A DNA stretch of 64,000 nt. Origin: Gemmatimonadota bacterium. Lineage in GTDB: Bacteria; Gemmatimonadota; Gemmatimonadetes; Gemmatimonadales; Gemmatimonadaceae. Shown one piece after another: positions 1 to 9,171 of the stretch; position 1 is the stretch's first letter; every line of letters starts with the position of its first letter. The DNA is taken from the NCBI GenBank assembly GCA_026387895.1, contig JAPLKT010000121.1, positions 24,154 to 88,153 on the forward strand, given 5' to 3'. The notes under the pieces are model-generated. The model was not told the DNA's origin and searched no databases. It worked only from the letters and a program-made list of their open reading frames with translations. Both the position numbers and the translations under genes were made by a program.

Positions 1-941
1 CCCTCAGCAATAATGCGTAACGCAAACCCGCGCTGCCCAACCCCGTCGTGCTTCACGATGTAATCCGCCGAGCCTTCGTAACCGTCGGCGTAGAACAGGG
101 AACAGGCGAAGTTCACTTCGAGGAAAAACAGTTCGCCAGCGGCGTTCATGCGGAAATCCATGCGCGCATAACCGACGGCATTGAACCCGGTAAACACGCC
201 GCACGCCGCGGCCTTCAACCGTTCGGCGAGCGCGTCGTCGGTGACTGCGACATTGGCCTCGGGATGGAGCTCCGACGTCTTGTGCGCGTAGGTCTTGAAC
301 TGCGTCTCAGACGGAAAGAGATATTCCACCGGCCGGAACGCGGAACAGCCGCCGTCGGGCTCCGCCACCACTAGCACGGTGAACTCACGGCCGTCGATGT
401 ATTCCTCAACAAGCAGCTCGGGATATTCCGGCAGGAGCTTGCTCACCTGTGCACGGAGCGCGGCCACATCGGCGACCATCGCCTGTGCATCAATCCCTAG
501 GCTGTCCCCCGCCTCCGACGGTTTCACAAACAACGGGAAGCGCAGCGCGGCAATCGCGTGCTCGACATCCGCATCTGCGCGTACCAGCACGTGTGCCGGC
601 GACGTCACGCCGACCGTGTGCGCCACGTACTTCATGAGCGGCTTGGTCGGATTATAGATCGTCGGCGTGGCGCCGGTGTAGGGCAGGTTCAACAGCTCAA
701 GCGTGTGGATCACATCGATCGACGGAATATCCCACTCGAGGTACCCTTCGCAGAGATTCACGAAGATGTCGTACCCCCCGCGCGACAGCTCTTTCAGCTG
801 TCGGTAGGTGCTGAGCTTGTTGAGTGCCACATGGTGCACCTCGTGTTCGGGCAACAACCGTGCGAGGTCGCGCGGCGGATCGTAGTGCTTGTAATCGACC
901 TCAGAGCGCGAATAGTCGGGTTGGAGAACACAGATCTTCAT
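1..941 (-). CDS. ATP-grasp ligase, D-Ala-D-Ala-ligase-like (partial)
   Basis: The open frame starts at ATG 941 and runs off the left edge, giving 313 visible residues. It shows a D-alanine-D-alanine ligase-like ATP-grasp fold: VNLCEGY at residues 61-67, LPYTG at 86-90, the ATP-binding FVKP at 138-141, VEEYIDGREF at 178-187, and the metal-binding segment MDFR (261-264) to LEVNFACS (274-281). The family joins a carboxylate to an amine through an acyl-phosphate using ATP. The substrate cannot be read from the sequence; a dipeptide or cell-wall precursor is plausible. The start overlaps the stop of the upstream ATP-grasp gene in an ATGA, so translation is probably coupled. The C-terminus is outside the window. 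Confidence 0.85.
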   Translation of the reverse strand, partial: MKICVLQPDYSRSEVDYKHYDPPRDLARLLPEHEVHHVALNKLSTYRQLKELSRGGYDIFVNLCEGYLEWDIPSIDVIHTLELLNLPYTGATPTIYNPTKPLMKYVAHTVGVTSPAHVLVRADADVEHAIAALRFPLFVKPSEAGDSLGIDAQAMVADVAALRAQVSKLLPEYPELLVEEYIDGREFTVLVVAEPDGGCSAFRPVEYLFPSETQFKTYAHKTSELHPEANVAVTDDALAERLKAAACGVFTGFNAVGYARMDFRMNAAGELFFLEVNFACSLFYADGYEGSADYIVKHDGVGQRGFALRIIAE

Positions 942-2047
942 GCGACCTTCGCTCCGTCGGTGGGACGACGCTCCAGCGCTTCGTCAAGAATCTGGCGTAC
1001 CGCCGTGCTGAATGGTGTGGCGGCGAACCGGAGAATCGCGCCGATCGAGGTGTGATTCTCGTCCTCCGACAGTCCGCACTGCGCGTTCACTTCGAGCACC
1101 TGAAGCGCACCGGTGGCGCGATCTTGCCGCAAATCCACGCGCCCGTAACCGCGCCCGCCGAGTGCGGCGTAGGCGTCCCAGCTGATGCGCATGATCTCGT
1201 CGGCGAGGGCGCCGCTGACCGGCTTGTAGTTCCAGAGATACTCATCGTTCCCGATCGGCGTTTCTTGTTCATAGATCTCCCAGAGCCGATCGAAGGAGAG
1301 GAATTTTTCGTTCTCGGGGAGGTCTTCGTGAAAGAGTCGTTCGACCGGCGCGTAGATCACCCGTCGTTCGGGCGCATCGTGCGAGCCAATAATGAAGGTC
1401 GTGTATTCGGGTCCCTGCACAAACCGCTCGACGAAGATCCCCCCATCGGCGAGCTCCCAGCCGCGATAGCCGCTCTGCATGGTCGCGAACTGCTCGCGGA
1501 GTGCGGCCTCATCGCTCACGACATTCTTGGTACCGATTCCCAAACTTCCCGCCGAGATGGCGGGCTTGAGGATGAGGGGCGCGCCGAGTCGGTCGAAGAT
1601 GCCGGGGATGTTGCTGCCGTCCGGCGGGATGACTTCCCACGGCGAGGTCGGAACGTTGGCGCGTTCGAACGCGCGCTTCATCACGATCTTCGAGGTGGTG
1701 ATGTCGAAGAAGTGGACGTCGGCGCCTGTGTAGTCGAGTCCGAGTTCGTTGAGCAGGTGGATCACGGAGAGGCCCGGTGATCCATTGATTTCGTCGCCGT
1801 CGCAGAGATTGAACATGATCGGCGCGCCGGCGCTGCTCGTGCGCGCTGTTTCCCGCGCGCCCTCAAGCGCGCCCTTAAGCGCGGCCTCGAGCGTGGCGCG
1901 CGCGCCCGCCATTGTCACGGGGGTCCACTGCCAGTGTGTGCCAAGCGCCGCGAACGCGCGCGCATACTCGGCTTCTCCCTGCGAGAAGTCGTTGTAGTAG
2001 GCGAGATTCGGATCGGTGGTCTCGACCGTTGGGACGAGAACCCACAC
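938..2047 (-). CDS. ATP-grasp ligase, D-Ala-D-Ala-ligase-like
   Basis: This 369-residue protein uses a GTG start. ATP-grasp features in order are FNLCDGDE at 79-86, LDYTGAD at 104-110, LKPAISAGS at 160-168 (ATP lysine and glycine-rich loop), VERFVQGPEYT at 206-216, YGRVDLR at 301-307 and the metal-binding LEVNAQCG at 318-325. The architecture matches D-Ala-D-Ala ligases, but it is a second, divergent paralogue beside the gene at 1-941. Paired ATP-grasp genes can make successive bonds or form a heteromer, which is inference here. It lies 126 nt downstream of a VanX-type dipeptidase on the same strand. No strong Shine-Dalgarno is visible before the GTG. Confidence 0.85.
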   Translation of the reverse strand: MWVLVPTVETTDPNLAYYNDFSQGEAEYARAFAALGTHWQWTPVTMAGARATLEAALKGALEGARETARTSSAGAPIMFNLCDGDEINGSPGLSVIHLLNELGLDYTGADVHFFDITTSKIVMKRAFERANVPTSPWEVIPPDGSNIPGIFDRLGAPLILKPAISAGSLGIGTKNVVSDEAALREQFATMQSGYRGWELADGGIFVERFVQGPEYTTFIIGSHDAPERRVIYAPVERLFHEDLPENEKFLSFDRLWEIYEQETPIGNDEYLWNYKPVSGALADEIMRISWDAYAALGGRGYGRVDLRQDRATGALQVLEVNAQCGLSEDENHTSIGAILRFAATPFSTAVRQILDEALERRPTDGAKVA

Positions 2048-2173
2048 AGGGCGCGGTGTGATGCTAGCGCTCCCGGTGGCGGAACGTGCAGGACGGGAAA
2101 ATCATCCGTTCAAACTGTGGTACGCGCGCACGAGCGACAAGAGCAGCCCGCGCGGGTGGCAACGACGCGTCCG

Positions 2174-3193
2174 TTACGGACGCCGTCCCACCTGCTCGAA
2201 GGGGATGTTCCCGATAGGCCACTCGGCCCAGCCGGTGAGGTCAAAGTGCCACCACTCGGAGGGGTTCACCGAGAACCCCTCGCTCTCCATGACGGCGCGG
2301 AGCAGATCGCGGCGCCAGCGTTCCAGCGACGTCCCGCCCGGATAGCTGGGGTACGAACGGTGCGAGAACTCGTCATAGCCGCCGGGCATCCGCACCGGCT
2401 TTCCGTCGGCCAGCGTATACAGCGTGAGATCAACGGCCGCCCCGCGATTGTGTTTCGACCCCGTGGCGGGGTTGGCGACAAACTCGTGGTCGGCGCCGGT
2501 GGTCGCGTCCCAGAACATCTTGGTCACGTACCAGGGGCGGTAGGCATCGTGAATCAGGAGCCCGAACCCAAACGCCTTCAACGTGCGATTCGCGCGCACC
2601 ACGGCCTCGGCGGCTGGGCGCTGCATGAAGGCGCGCCCCTGCGAATACATGGCCGCGCCCATGAAGTTGTTGTCCGTAGCGTAGCGAATGTCGAGACGGA
2701 TCGTGGAGTCGAGCGTGACGAGCTCCACGAGTTCCGGCGCGCGTTTCCCTGTCTCTGCTGGGACCGTGGCGGCAAGCGCATTGCGACGGAGCTCTGTGAT
2801 CGGGCGCAGGGGCTTCACCCGAAAGGTGACCCCCTCTTCGGTGCCAACGGCGAACCGCACGAGCGGCTGTCCCGTTGCGACTGTAAGTCGAAGTTCCCCG
2901 TTCACGCGCGTGAAGTCACGTGCTGGGACAACCGTGCGGTTCCCGTGGCTGGTGAATGCCACGAGTGCGCCGTTAACCTCGGCCACGATCTGCGTGTCTG
3001 CGGCGAAGGTGTATTCACCGATGTACGGAAGCAACGCCGCGGCGACTGATCGAGGGGGCGTCGGCACCGCGCTTAGCGCGATCGGAGTCGGCGCGACGGC
3101 GATCACAGGCGACGTTCCCGCCTGCGCATCAAGCGGACTCGCGAGGGCGAGCATGGCGATTGCGACGCACGTGGTGCGCATATTGTACGTCAT
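2174..3193 (-). CDS. D-alanyl-D-alanine dipeptidase, VanX/DdpX-like (M15D)
   Basis: The zinc dipeptidase family hydrolyses D-Ala-D-Ala. From ATG 3193 the protein is 339 residues with an N-terminal signal peptide ending near LDAQA and a roughly 140-residue N-terminal region that VanX lacks. The catalytic region has LDIRYATDNNF at 167-177, HDAYRP at 215-220, the zinc motif SKHNRGAAVD at 246-255 (His248, Asp255) and EWWHF at 313-317 (catalytic Glu313, zinc His316). A G-rich Shine-Dalgarno precedes ATG 3193, so the longer frame to 3295 is unlikely. It sits between a zinc-ribbon gene and two ATP-grasp ligases, all on the minus strand. An exported enzyme would act on periplasmic dipeptides, so resistance is only one possible role. 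Confidence 0.9.
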   Translation of the reverse strand: MTYNMRTTCVAIAMLALASPLDAQAGTSPVIAVAPTPIALSAVPTPPRSVAAALLPYIGEYTFAADTQIVAEVNGALVAFTSHGNRTVVPARDFTRVNGELRLTVATGQPLVRFAVGTEEGVTFRVKPLRPITELRRNALAATVPAETGKRAPELVELVTLDSTIRLDIRYATDNNFMGAAMYSQGRAFMQRPAAEAVVRANRTLKAFGFGLLIHDAYRPWYVTKMFWDATTGADHEFVANPATGSKHNRGAAVDLTLYTLADGKPVRMPGGYDEFSHRSYPSYPGGTSLERWRRDLLRAVMESEGFSVNPSEWWHFDLTGWAEWPIGNIPFEQVGRRP

Positions 3194-3228
3194 GACCCCC
3201 CGGAGAAGTTCACAGGGGGCAGTGGAAA

Positions 3229-3438
3229 TCAGGCAGCGCCGGCGATGTAGCGGGCGAAGCGGCCGCAGTTCGTGCACTTCAGCGTCACCTGGCACCGTGG
3301 CGGCGGCGGAACGTCGCCTGGATCCCGCTCGATCGAGCCCGAGCAGCTTGGGCAGGAGAGGGGCGATCCGTTACGATCGTTGGCGATCAGATTTAGGGCT
3401 TGCGCCGGGTTGAACGAGGCCGGACGAGGCTTACGCAT
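3229..3438 (-). CDS. small zinc-ribbon protein
   Basis: This is a 69-residue hypothetical protein. It contains CPSC at 29-32 and CTNC at 55-58, a typical four-cysteine zinc-ribbon spacing, with a basic N-terminus and a short proline-rich linker. GTGGAGAC lies just upstream of ATG 3438, supporting that start over the longer frame to 3474. It ends 35 nt before the dipeptidase gene and may be the first gene of that operon. The 150 bp upstream region (3439-3588) is relatively AT-rich and probably holds the promoter. Its partner (nucleic acid or protein) is unknown. Confidence 0.65.
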   Translation of the reverse strand: MRKPRPASFNPAQALNLIANDRNGSPLSCPSCSGSIERDPGDVPPPPRCQVTLKCTNCGRFARYIAGAA

Positions 3439-3588
3439 ACAGTCTCCACTGGATAACCCGGGCCCATACGGCACCGGTCTGGCATGACTGTAACCTAATC
3501 AGTCCGAGCCCAAAATCGTAGTGGTGAGACTCTGTGTTTCGGTGTTTGTTCGTCTATTTCCAACTATAAATACGCGTCGAAACCGGTT

Positions 3589-5112
3589 TCACCCGGTCAG
3601 TACTGGAAGTTCACGGATTTTCTTGGCCCATTCAGCCGGTCCGGACTCGTGCACGTTGTGCCCTTCGGCATCCACGGCAACGGTTACCGGCATGTCGGCG
3701 ACCTCAAACTCGTAGATCGCCTCCATTCCGAGCTCTTCAAATGCCACCAACCGTGAGCTGCGAATCGCTTTGGACACGAGGTACGCGGCCCCGCCGATCG
3801 CCATTAGGTATGCGGCCTTGTGCTTCCGGATGGCTTCGAGCCCCACCGGCCCGCGTTCGGCCTTCCCGATCATCGCAATCAATCCGGTCTTGGCCAGCAT
3901 CATCTCGGTGAACTTGTCCATTCGTGTGGCGGTAGTCGGACCCGCGGGTCCGACGACTTCATCACGCACGGGGTCCACGGGGCCCACGTAGTAGATCATC
4001 CGGTTCGTGAAGTCGACACCCGGCGGCAGTCCCTCACCGCTCGCGTAGAGATCGGCGATCCGCTTGTGTGCGGCATCGCGTCCCGTGAGCAGCTTGCCGT
4101 TGAGCAATAGGCGATCCCCGGCTTTCCAGCTCTGCACCTCGGCCGGTGTCAGGGCGTCGAGGTTCACGTGCTTCGCGTTCCGGTCGGGGTGCCAGGTGAC
4201 CTTTGGCCAGTCGCTGAGCTTTGGCGTGGGGAGCTGCGCGATACCCGAACCATCGAGCGTGAAGTGCGCGTGGCGCGTGGCGGCGCAGTTTGGAATTATT
4301 GCCACCGGCTTGCTGGCCGCGTGCGTGGGGTAATCGAGGATCTTTACGTCGAGCACCGTCGAGAGCCCGCCCAGACCCTGCGCGCCGATCCCGAGTGCGT
4401 TGACCTTGTCGAACAGTTCGATGCGGAGCTCTTCGATCTTGTTTTGCGGGCCGCGCGCTTTGAGCTGCGTCATGTCGATATCTCCCATGAGCGACTCTTT
4501 GGCGAGCAGCATCGCCTTCTCCGCCGTGCCGCCGATGCCGATGCCGAGCATGCCTGGCGGGCACCAGCCGGCGCCCATCGTCGGGACCGTCTTCAGCACC
4601 CAGTCGACGATGCTGTCACTGGGATTGAGCATCACGAACTTTGACTTGTTCTCAGAGCCGCCCCCCTTGGCCGCGAGTTGTACCTCGACGGTGTCGCCCG
4701 GGACGATCTCATAGTGGACCACGGCCGGCGTGTTGTCGCGGGTATTCGTGCGACCAAAGGCTGGGTCGGAAACAATCGAGGCTCGGAGCACATTGTCGGG
4801 CTGCAGATACGCGCGCCGTACGCCCTCGTTCACCATATCGGTCACCGACATCGTGGCGTCCCAGCGCACATTCATCCCGACCTTGAGGAACACCACCACA
4901 ATGCCGGTGTCCTGGCAAATGGGACGGTGTCCCTCGGCGCACATGCGCGAGTTGGTGAGGATCTGGGCAATCGCATCTTTGGCCGCCGGCGACTGCTCGT
5001 TCTCGTAGGCATCACCAAGCGCCGTGATGTAGTCCACGGGGTGGAAATACGAGATGTGCTGGAGGGCGTCCTGAATGGACTGGATGAAGTCGGACTGTGC
5101 GATGACGGTCAT
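3589..5112 (-). CDS. fumA: fumarate hydratase, class I (iron-sulfur)
   Basis: Class I fumarase interconverts fumarate and (S)-malate in the citric acid cycle using an oxygen-sensitive [4Fe-4S] cluster. At 507 residues it is the single-chain form carrying both domains. The three expected cluster cysteines are seen in ICQDTG (Cys66), GWCPPG (Cys184) and NCAATRH (Cys276). The C-terminal domain carries GPTTATRMD at 392-400. No other citric-acid-cycle gene is adjacent. The nearest gene on the 5' side is the end of the glycosyltransferase operon 91 nt away, so it probably has its own promoter. Assignment is firm. Confidence 0.95.
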   Translation of the reverse strand: MTVIAQSDFIQSIQDALQHISYFHPVDYITALGDAYENEQSPAAKDAIAQILTNSRMCAEGHRPICQDTGIVVVFLKVGMNVRWDATMSVTDMVNEGVRRAYLQPDNVLRASIVSDPAFGRTNTRDNTPAVVHYEIVPGDTVEVQLAAKGGGSENKSKFVMLNPSDSIVDWVLKTVPTMGAGWCPPGMLGIGIGGTAEKAMLLAKESLMGDIDMTQLKARGPQNKIEELRIELFDKVNALGIGAQGLGGLSTVLDVKILDYPTHAASKPVAIIPNCAATRHAHFTLDGSGIAQLPTPKLSDWPKVTWHPDRNAKHVNLDALTPAEVQSWKAGDRLLLNGKLLTGRDAAHKRIADLYASGEGLPPGVDFTNRMIYYVGPVDPVRDEVVGPAGPTTATRMDKFTEMMLAKTGLIAMIGKAERGPVGLEAIRKHKAAYLMAIGGAAYLVSKAIRSSRLVAFEELGMEAIYEFEVADMPVTVAVDAEGHNVHESGPAEWAKKIRELPVLTG

Positions 5113-5203
5113 GGTCGTGGCTCAAGGGTCCAATGGTGGAATCTAGCCAGCGTTCGCGGTGGTGGTGACATCCGCCGCCGCGGTGCTCCCGCTCCCGTTC
5201 CCG

Positions 5204-6406
5204 TTAGCGCTGTAGCCGCCGGATTGAGCTCACCCCAAGCACCGGCCCGACCGCTAACGCGGCAAAGGCCCACGGCCAGCCCGCGCCACGGACGATTGGC
5301 GGAATCATTTGGATGGTGATGGTGGTGAGCAGGAAGCCGAGGGATGTCTGGAGAGTGAGCGCGGTGCCCACGGCGTGCGGCTCCACCGACTCCGTGACGA
5401 GCACACTGAACTGCGCACTGTCGGCGATAATGAAGAACCCCCAGATGATGGTGACGGGAGCAAGAATCCAGAGTGAGCGTCCGAAGCTCAGTCCGATGAG
5501 CGCGCAACAGGTGCCGCTGATGACGAGCGCGCGAATCACGAGTGGTACGCGCCCGATCCGGTCGGCGACCCAGCCGCCCCACACACAGCCAATACCCCCC
5601 ACTGCGATCACGGCGAACGACAGCACGGCGATCGCGGGCGACGAGGGTGCGGTGAGTGCGTGCGCATCGCCGGCCACACTTGCGGCGAGGAAGGCGGGGA
5701 TCCAGGTCCAGTACGAATACAGCTCGGCCATGTGCCCGAGGTAGCCACCCGTGGCGAGCCGCCAGCGGCGCGAGCGTACCACGTCGGCGGCCAACGACCA
5801 GGAGAACGGGCGTGGCGGGAAGGCGTGTGGGCCGTCACGATAAAAACTGAAGACAAGCACCGCAGCCAGAAGTGCACCGCTGCAACAGACCACCGTTACG
5901 CCAATCACCGTGGCGTTCGGTATTGCGTGAACGAGATAGGGCACGGCTTTCCCGATCGTGAGCGCTCCGACCACGGTGCCCACGGCGAGTCCGCGCCGCT
6001 CGCGGAACCAGGTGCTCGCCATCTTCATCGCCGGTGGATACACACCGGCAAGACAGACCCCGGAGAAAAACCGACTCGCGATAATCACCGCGAATGATCC
6101 AGCAACTGCCATTGGCGCACTCGCCAACGCGCCGAGTGTCGCCGCTGTGGCAAAGAGCAGTCGCGCCGGAATCACATCAGCGAGGTTAAGCAACGCCGAG
6201 AGCGCGGTGCCAATCACGAATCCGAGCTGCACTGCGACGGTGAGCATCGCGACTTGGCCGCCCGTCAGGTCGAAGCGCGCTTGCAGCTGCGGTGCGACCG
6301 CGCTACCGGCGAACCAAAGTGACATGCCGAGCAACTCGGCGGTCGCCAGCAAGGCGAGCATGCGCCAGCGATCAGGCGCACGATCAGGCGCGCGATCGCT
6401 AGGCAT
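5204..6406 (-). CDS. MFS transporter
   Basis: This is a 400-residue major facilitator superfamily permease with about twelve hydrophobic segments and the MFS pattern of a short N-terminal tail followed by TM1 (LLATAELLGMSLWFAG). A conserved loop, WVADRIGRVP, follows in the second half. ATG 6406 lies 19 nt after the glycosyltransferase stop; the longer same-frame ORF upstream is an antisense-frame extension through the glycosyltransferase and is not credible. The N-terminus has the repeated RAPD. Being last in a glycosyltransferase/methyltransferase operon suggests export of a product or uptake of a precursor, but the substrate cannot be inferred. Confidence 0.85.
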   Translation of the reverse strand: MPSDRAPDRAPDRWRMLALLATAELLGMSLWFAGSAVAPQLQARFDLTGGQVAMLTVAVQLGFVIGTALSALLNLADVIPARLLFATAATLGALASAPMAVAGSFAVIIASRFFSGVCLAGVYPPAMKMASTWFRERRGLAVGTVVGALTIGKAVPYLVHAIPNATVIGVTVVCCSGALLAAVLVFSFYRDGPHAFPPRPFSWSLAADVVRSRRWRLATGGYLGHMAELYSYWTWIPAFLAASVAGDAHALTAPSSPAIAVLSFAVIAVGGIGCVWGGWVADRIGRVPLVIRALVISGTCCALIGLSFGRSLWILAPVTIIWGFFIIADSAQFSVLVTESVEPHAVGTALTLQTSLGFLLTTITIQMIPPIVRGAGWPWAFAALAVGPVLGVSSIRRLQR

Positions 6407-6425
6407 GGATGGTGAGCTGGTCACG

Positions 6426-7577
6426 TCAGCGCACACGGAGCGACGCATAGAAGTCCAGTGTATCAGAGGCGACGCGATCCCAGGTGAGCGATTGGACGGA
6501 GCGCTGGGCTGCGGCGCGCATCTCGTTAAGGTGCGCCGATTGCGCCATGTGCGCGATGGCATCCGCCATCTGAGCGCCAGTCGTGTACTCGGGGAGCAGC
6601 GTTCCCAGTTCCGGTGTGACCAGTGTGTCGGCTGCGCCGACGTTCGAGACGACTGGGGTGAGTCCACACGCCATCGTCTCGACGAGTGACATGTTGAACC
6701 CCTCGCTCCAGCTCGCTGACACGAACAGTTGCTGCTCCGCGAGAAGCGTCGGCAACGCGTCCCTGTCGTAGCGCGGGTGCACGACGAGCCGTTCTGCCGC
6801 GCTCGTTGGGAAGAGCGGGGCGAGTGTTTCGCGGCCGATATGCGTCCCCAGGAGATGCGACTGCACAGGTATCGCGCGCGCTTCGAGCAACCGCGCGGCA
6901 TCGAGGATGACCTGACGCCCCTTGTTGATGGTCCAGGCGCCGAGGACGGCGATGCCCAGTGGTGCGCCGCTCGGGTGTGGACGCGGGGCCGGACGTCCCA
7001 GTAAGGTCGCCGGGAGCGCGTTCGGGATGACGGTCGTGCGGCGGGCGTCCAGTTGGAGGTTCCTGTGGGCCCAGTCGCGGTTGCGCTGGTTGAGAAACAC
7101 CGCCCCGTCGGACGCACGCAGCGTGCGCGCCACTTCGCGCAGCCGCCAGCCGCCGTGGTATAGGCGGTATTTCCACGAGAGCGTGAGTTCGCCGCGCTGG
7201 GCACGTTCCACGCGGACTTTATGTGCCCAGTGTTCTAGGCCATGCGCGCGCGTGACTGTGAGTGGAGCGCCCGCGCGACTCCCGGAAGGTCGCACCGAGA
7301 GCCAGCGCCAGAGGTCGCCAGTGGAGGCATCGACGACGTCGAAGCGCGACGCGTTGGCGGAGAGAAACTTTGCCACGTGCCACGGGAAGGCCAACATCTG
7401 TCGCACGCGGGCTGTCGACGAGCCGGCCGGTGTGTCGAAGGCATCGTCGAAGGTAAAGAACTCCGTGGTCGCTCCGCGCGCGCGCATGGCGGCTGCCAAC
7501 TGCATCGTGGCACCGCTCACCCCCGCGTTCGGGTCGAGCGCATGATGCACCACGAACAGCACACGCGGCGCGCTCAC
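6426..7577 (-). CDS. glycosyltransferase, GT4 family
   Basis: This 383-residue cytoplasmic glycosyltransferase has the GT-B fold. The N-terminal part has a Rossmann start (VLFVVHHAL) and AHGLEH at 111-116; the C-terminal part has IPNALP at 184-189, VLGAWTINKGR at 211-221 and the donor-binding SEGFNMSLVE at 291-300. The family transfers a sugar from a nucleotide donor with retention. It starts with GTG at 7577 inside a GTGA that overlaps the methyltransferase stop. With the neighbouring GT2 enzyme and methyltransferase it probably builds or decorates a glycan or glycolipid. Acceptor and donor are unknown. Confidence 0.88.
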   Translation of the reverse strand: MSAPRVLFVVHHALDPNAGVSGATMQLAAAMRARGATTEFFTFDDAFDTPAGSSTARVRQMLAFPWHVAKFLSANASRFDVVDASTGDLWRWLSVRPSGSRAGAPLTVTRAHGLEHWAHKVRVERAQRGELTLSWKYRLYHGGWRLREVARTLRASDGAVFLNQRNRDWAHRNLQLDARRTTVIPNALPATLLGRPAPRPHPSGAPLGIAVLGAWTINKGRQVILDAARLLEARAIPVQSHLLGTHIGRETLAPLFPTSAAERLVVHPRYDRDALPTLLAEQQLFVSASWSEGFNMSLVETMACGLTPVVSNVGAADTLVTPELGTLLPEYTTGAQMADAIAHMAQSAHLNEMRAAAQRSVQSLTWDRVASDTLDFYASLRVR

Positions 7578-8299
7578 GTACGGCGCGCTCCGCTTGCTCC
7601 GCGGGTAGCGACGGTCAGCGAATGAGCGCCGAACCAGCGGGTTATCGGGCGCACCTGATCGAGCGCAAACATCCGCCTGGGACGGCGACCAGGCAGGTAC
7701 AGATAGTGCCCGAACCCGTCAATCACGTCGACCTGGCACCCGAGCGCACGCAGGGCTCGCACGCGTCCGATGAGTGTCACTGGCTGGTTGATGGGCTGTC
7801 CCGTTTCGGCGTACGGGCGCCCGGTGAGATTCCGGAACGCGCGATACAATCCGAGCAGCCCAATGTAGTTCGGCGTTGTGATGATGAGCCGTCCGCCAGG
7901 CTTCGTGACGCGCACGAGCTCGGCGAGTCCTGCGGATGGCGACGGCACGTGCTCGAGCGTCTCAAAACTACAGATGAGGTCGAAGGTCGCGTCCGCAAAG
8001 GGAAGACGCTCGATATCGCCGGCGAGGAATCCGCCCTCGGGTGCCAGTGGCGCAACGTCGCGTTTGGCGATCGCGACGGCGGCCGTCGAATAGTCCGCGA
8101 AGGCAATGCAGCGGGCGCCGCGGCCCGCGAGCCATCGGGCAAAGGCGCCGCGGCCGCAGGCGATCTCGAGTACCACGCTGCCGGTGAGATCGCCCACACA
8201 GGGAATCGCGGCCTCGTGCCATGGCGAGAGTGCGTCGTCGGGCTGCTCGACCTCGAGCGCGCGATGCCATGCGTCATAGGCGCGGCGTGCATCAGTCAT
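7574..8299 (-). CDS. class I SAM-dependent methyltransferase
   Basis: The 241-residue protein has the SAM motif VLEIACGRGAF at 43-53, the acidic ribose contact near ADYS (68-71), motif II around FDLICSFETLEHV (106-118) and KPGGRLIITTPNY at 133-145. It is a UbiE/Coq5-like methyltransferase of the type common in glycan clusters. ATG 8299 forms an ATGA overlap with the GT2 stop; its own stop forms a GTGA overlap with the next gene. The longer frame to 8359 would run deep into GT2 and is rejected. Substrate is unknown; a sugar or lipid acceptor is likely from context. Confidence 0.87.
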   Translation of the reverse strand: MTDARRAYDAWHRALEVEQPDDALSPWHEAAIPCVGDLTGSVVLEIACGRGAFARWLAGRGARCIAFADYSTAAVAIAKRDVAPLAPEGGFLAGDIERLPFADATFDLICSFETLEHVPSPSAGLAELVRVTKPGGRLIITTPNYIGLLGLYRAFRNLTGRPYAETGQPINQPVTLIGRVRALRALGCQVDVIDGFGHYLYLPGRRPRRMFALDQVRPITRWFGAHSLTVATRGASGARRT

Positions 8300-9171
8300 C
8301 CGCGCACGACGCGATGCGCCTGCTCCTGCCACGCGCGGAAGTGCCAGAGGATGTGCCACGCTTCGGCTACAAGCGACACGAGCGCGCTGCAGCCGTCGAC
8401 GAGTACTGGACGTTCACGTATCGCGCGGAGCCGTGTGAGCACCACGCGTCGCAGCAGTAGTATGAGCGGGAGGGCTTCGCGGTGAATGGCCGCGTAGAGC
8501 ACCGCTGAATAATGCTGCCGCGCGAGCGCTCCCCCCCACGCGAGTCGCCGCGGCGGGTGGTCTACAATGGCCTCCGAGGAGAATCCTTCGACGAGTCCGC
8601 CGTCACGTGCACGCTGCTGCAGGTCGAAATCTTCCATGTGCGCGTGCGGAAAACGTTCATCAAATCCGCCAAACTGTTCAAAGGCGCTGCGGCGAATCAG
8701 GAAGTTGCAACTCCAGATCCACGCGCCCGTTTCGTTCACTGGCGAGATCTGTAGGGGCGATGTCCATGGCTGGCGACAGACCGTACATCCTGGGGAGATC
8801 TCCCAGCCACGCGCGACCGCGACGAGGAAGCCACTCAGCCAGTTGGGATCCGGAAGACAGTCGTCGTCAGTAAAGACGAGATACGACGCCCGCGCCAGCC
8901 GCGCGCCTGCATTTCGGTTTGCGGCGGGGCCCCGCCGTGGGCCCGCCGTCCACAGGGCCCACGGGTAGCGGTCCGCTACCATGCGGCGAGAGATCTCGTC
9001 TGTACTGTCGTCAGAAACGATGACTTCGTAACGCGCGGCGTCGAGCGATTGCATGCCGGGTGCGAGTCGATCGAGGCACTGGGCCAGCGTGTCGGGGCGT
9101 TGGTACGTGGGAATCACGACGCTCAAGGTCGGCGTCGCGCGCCCATCGTCCGGCACCGGCGTCAGGTCCAT
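8296..9171 (-). CDS. glycosyltransferase, GT2 family
   Basis: This GT-A glycosyltransferase is 291 residues from ATG 9171. It shows LSVVIPTYQRP at about 16-26, VSDDST at 52-57, GPAANRNAG at 81-89 and the metal/nucleotide-sugar motif TDDDC at 101-105. A GTG at 9189 is an alternative start, with GGAAGG very close to it. Either start overlaps the end of the exoribonuclease gene (stop at 9162), so the two are translationally linked. It inverts configuration and uses a nucleotide sugar; the acceptor is unknown. Confidence 0.85.
   Translation of the reverse strand: MDLTPVPDDGRATPTLSVVIPTYQRPDTLAQCLDRLAPGMQSLDAARYEVIVSDDSTDEISRRMVADRYPWALWTAGPRRGPAANRNAGARLARASYLVFTDDDCLPDPNWLSGFLVAVARGWEISPGCTVCRQPWTSPLQISPVNETGAWIWSCNFLIRRSAFEQFGGFDERFPHAHMEDFDLQQRARDGGLVEGFSSEAIVDHPPRRLAWGGALARQHYSAVLYAAIHREALPLILLLRRVVLTRLRAIRERPVLVDGCSALVSLVAEAWHILWHFRAWQEQAHRVVRG

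Noticed and set aside
5204..7204. A 666-residue transporter with a long N-terminal extension
   Set aside because: The extension lies antiparallel in frame to nothing conserved and overlaps the GT4 gene; the MFS fold starts at 6406.
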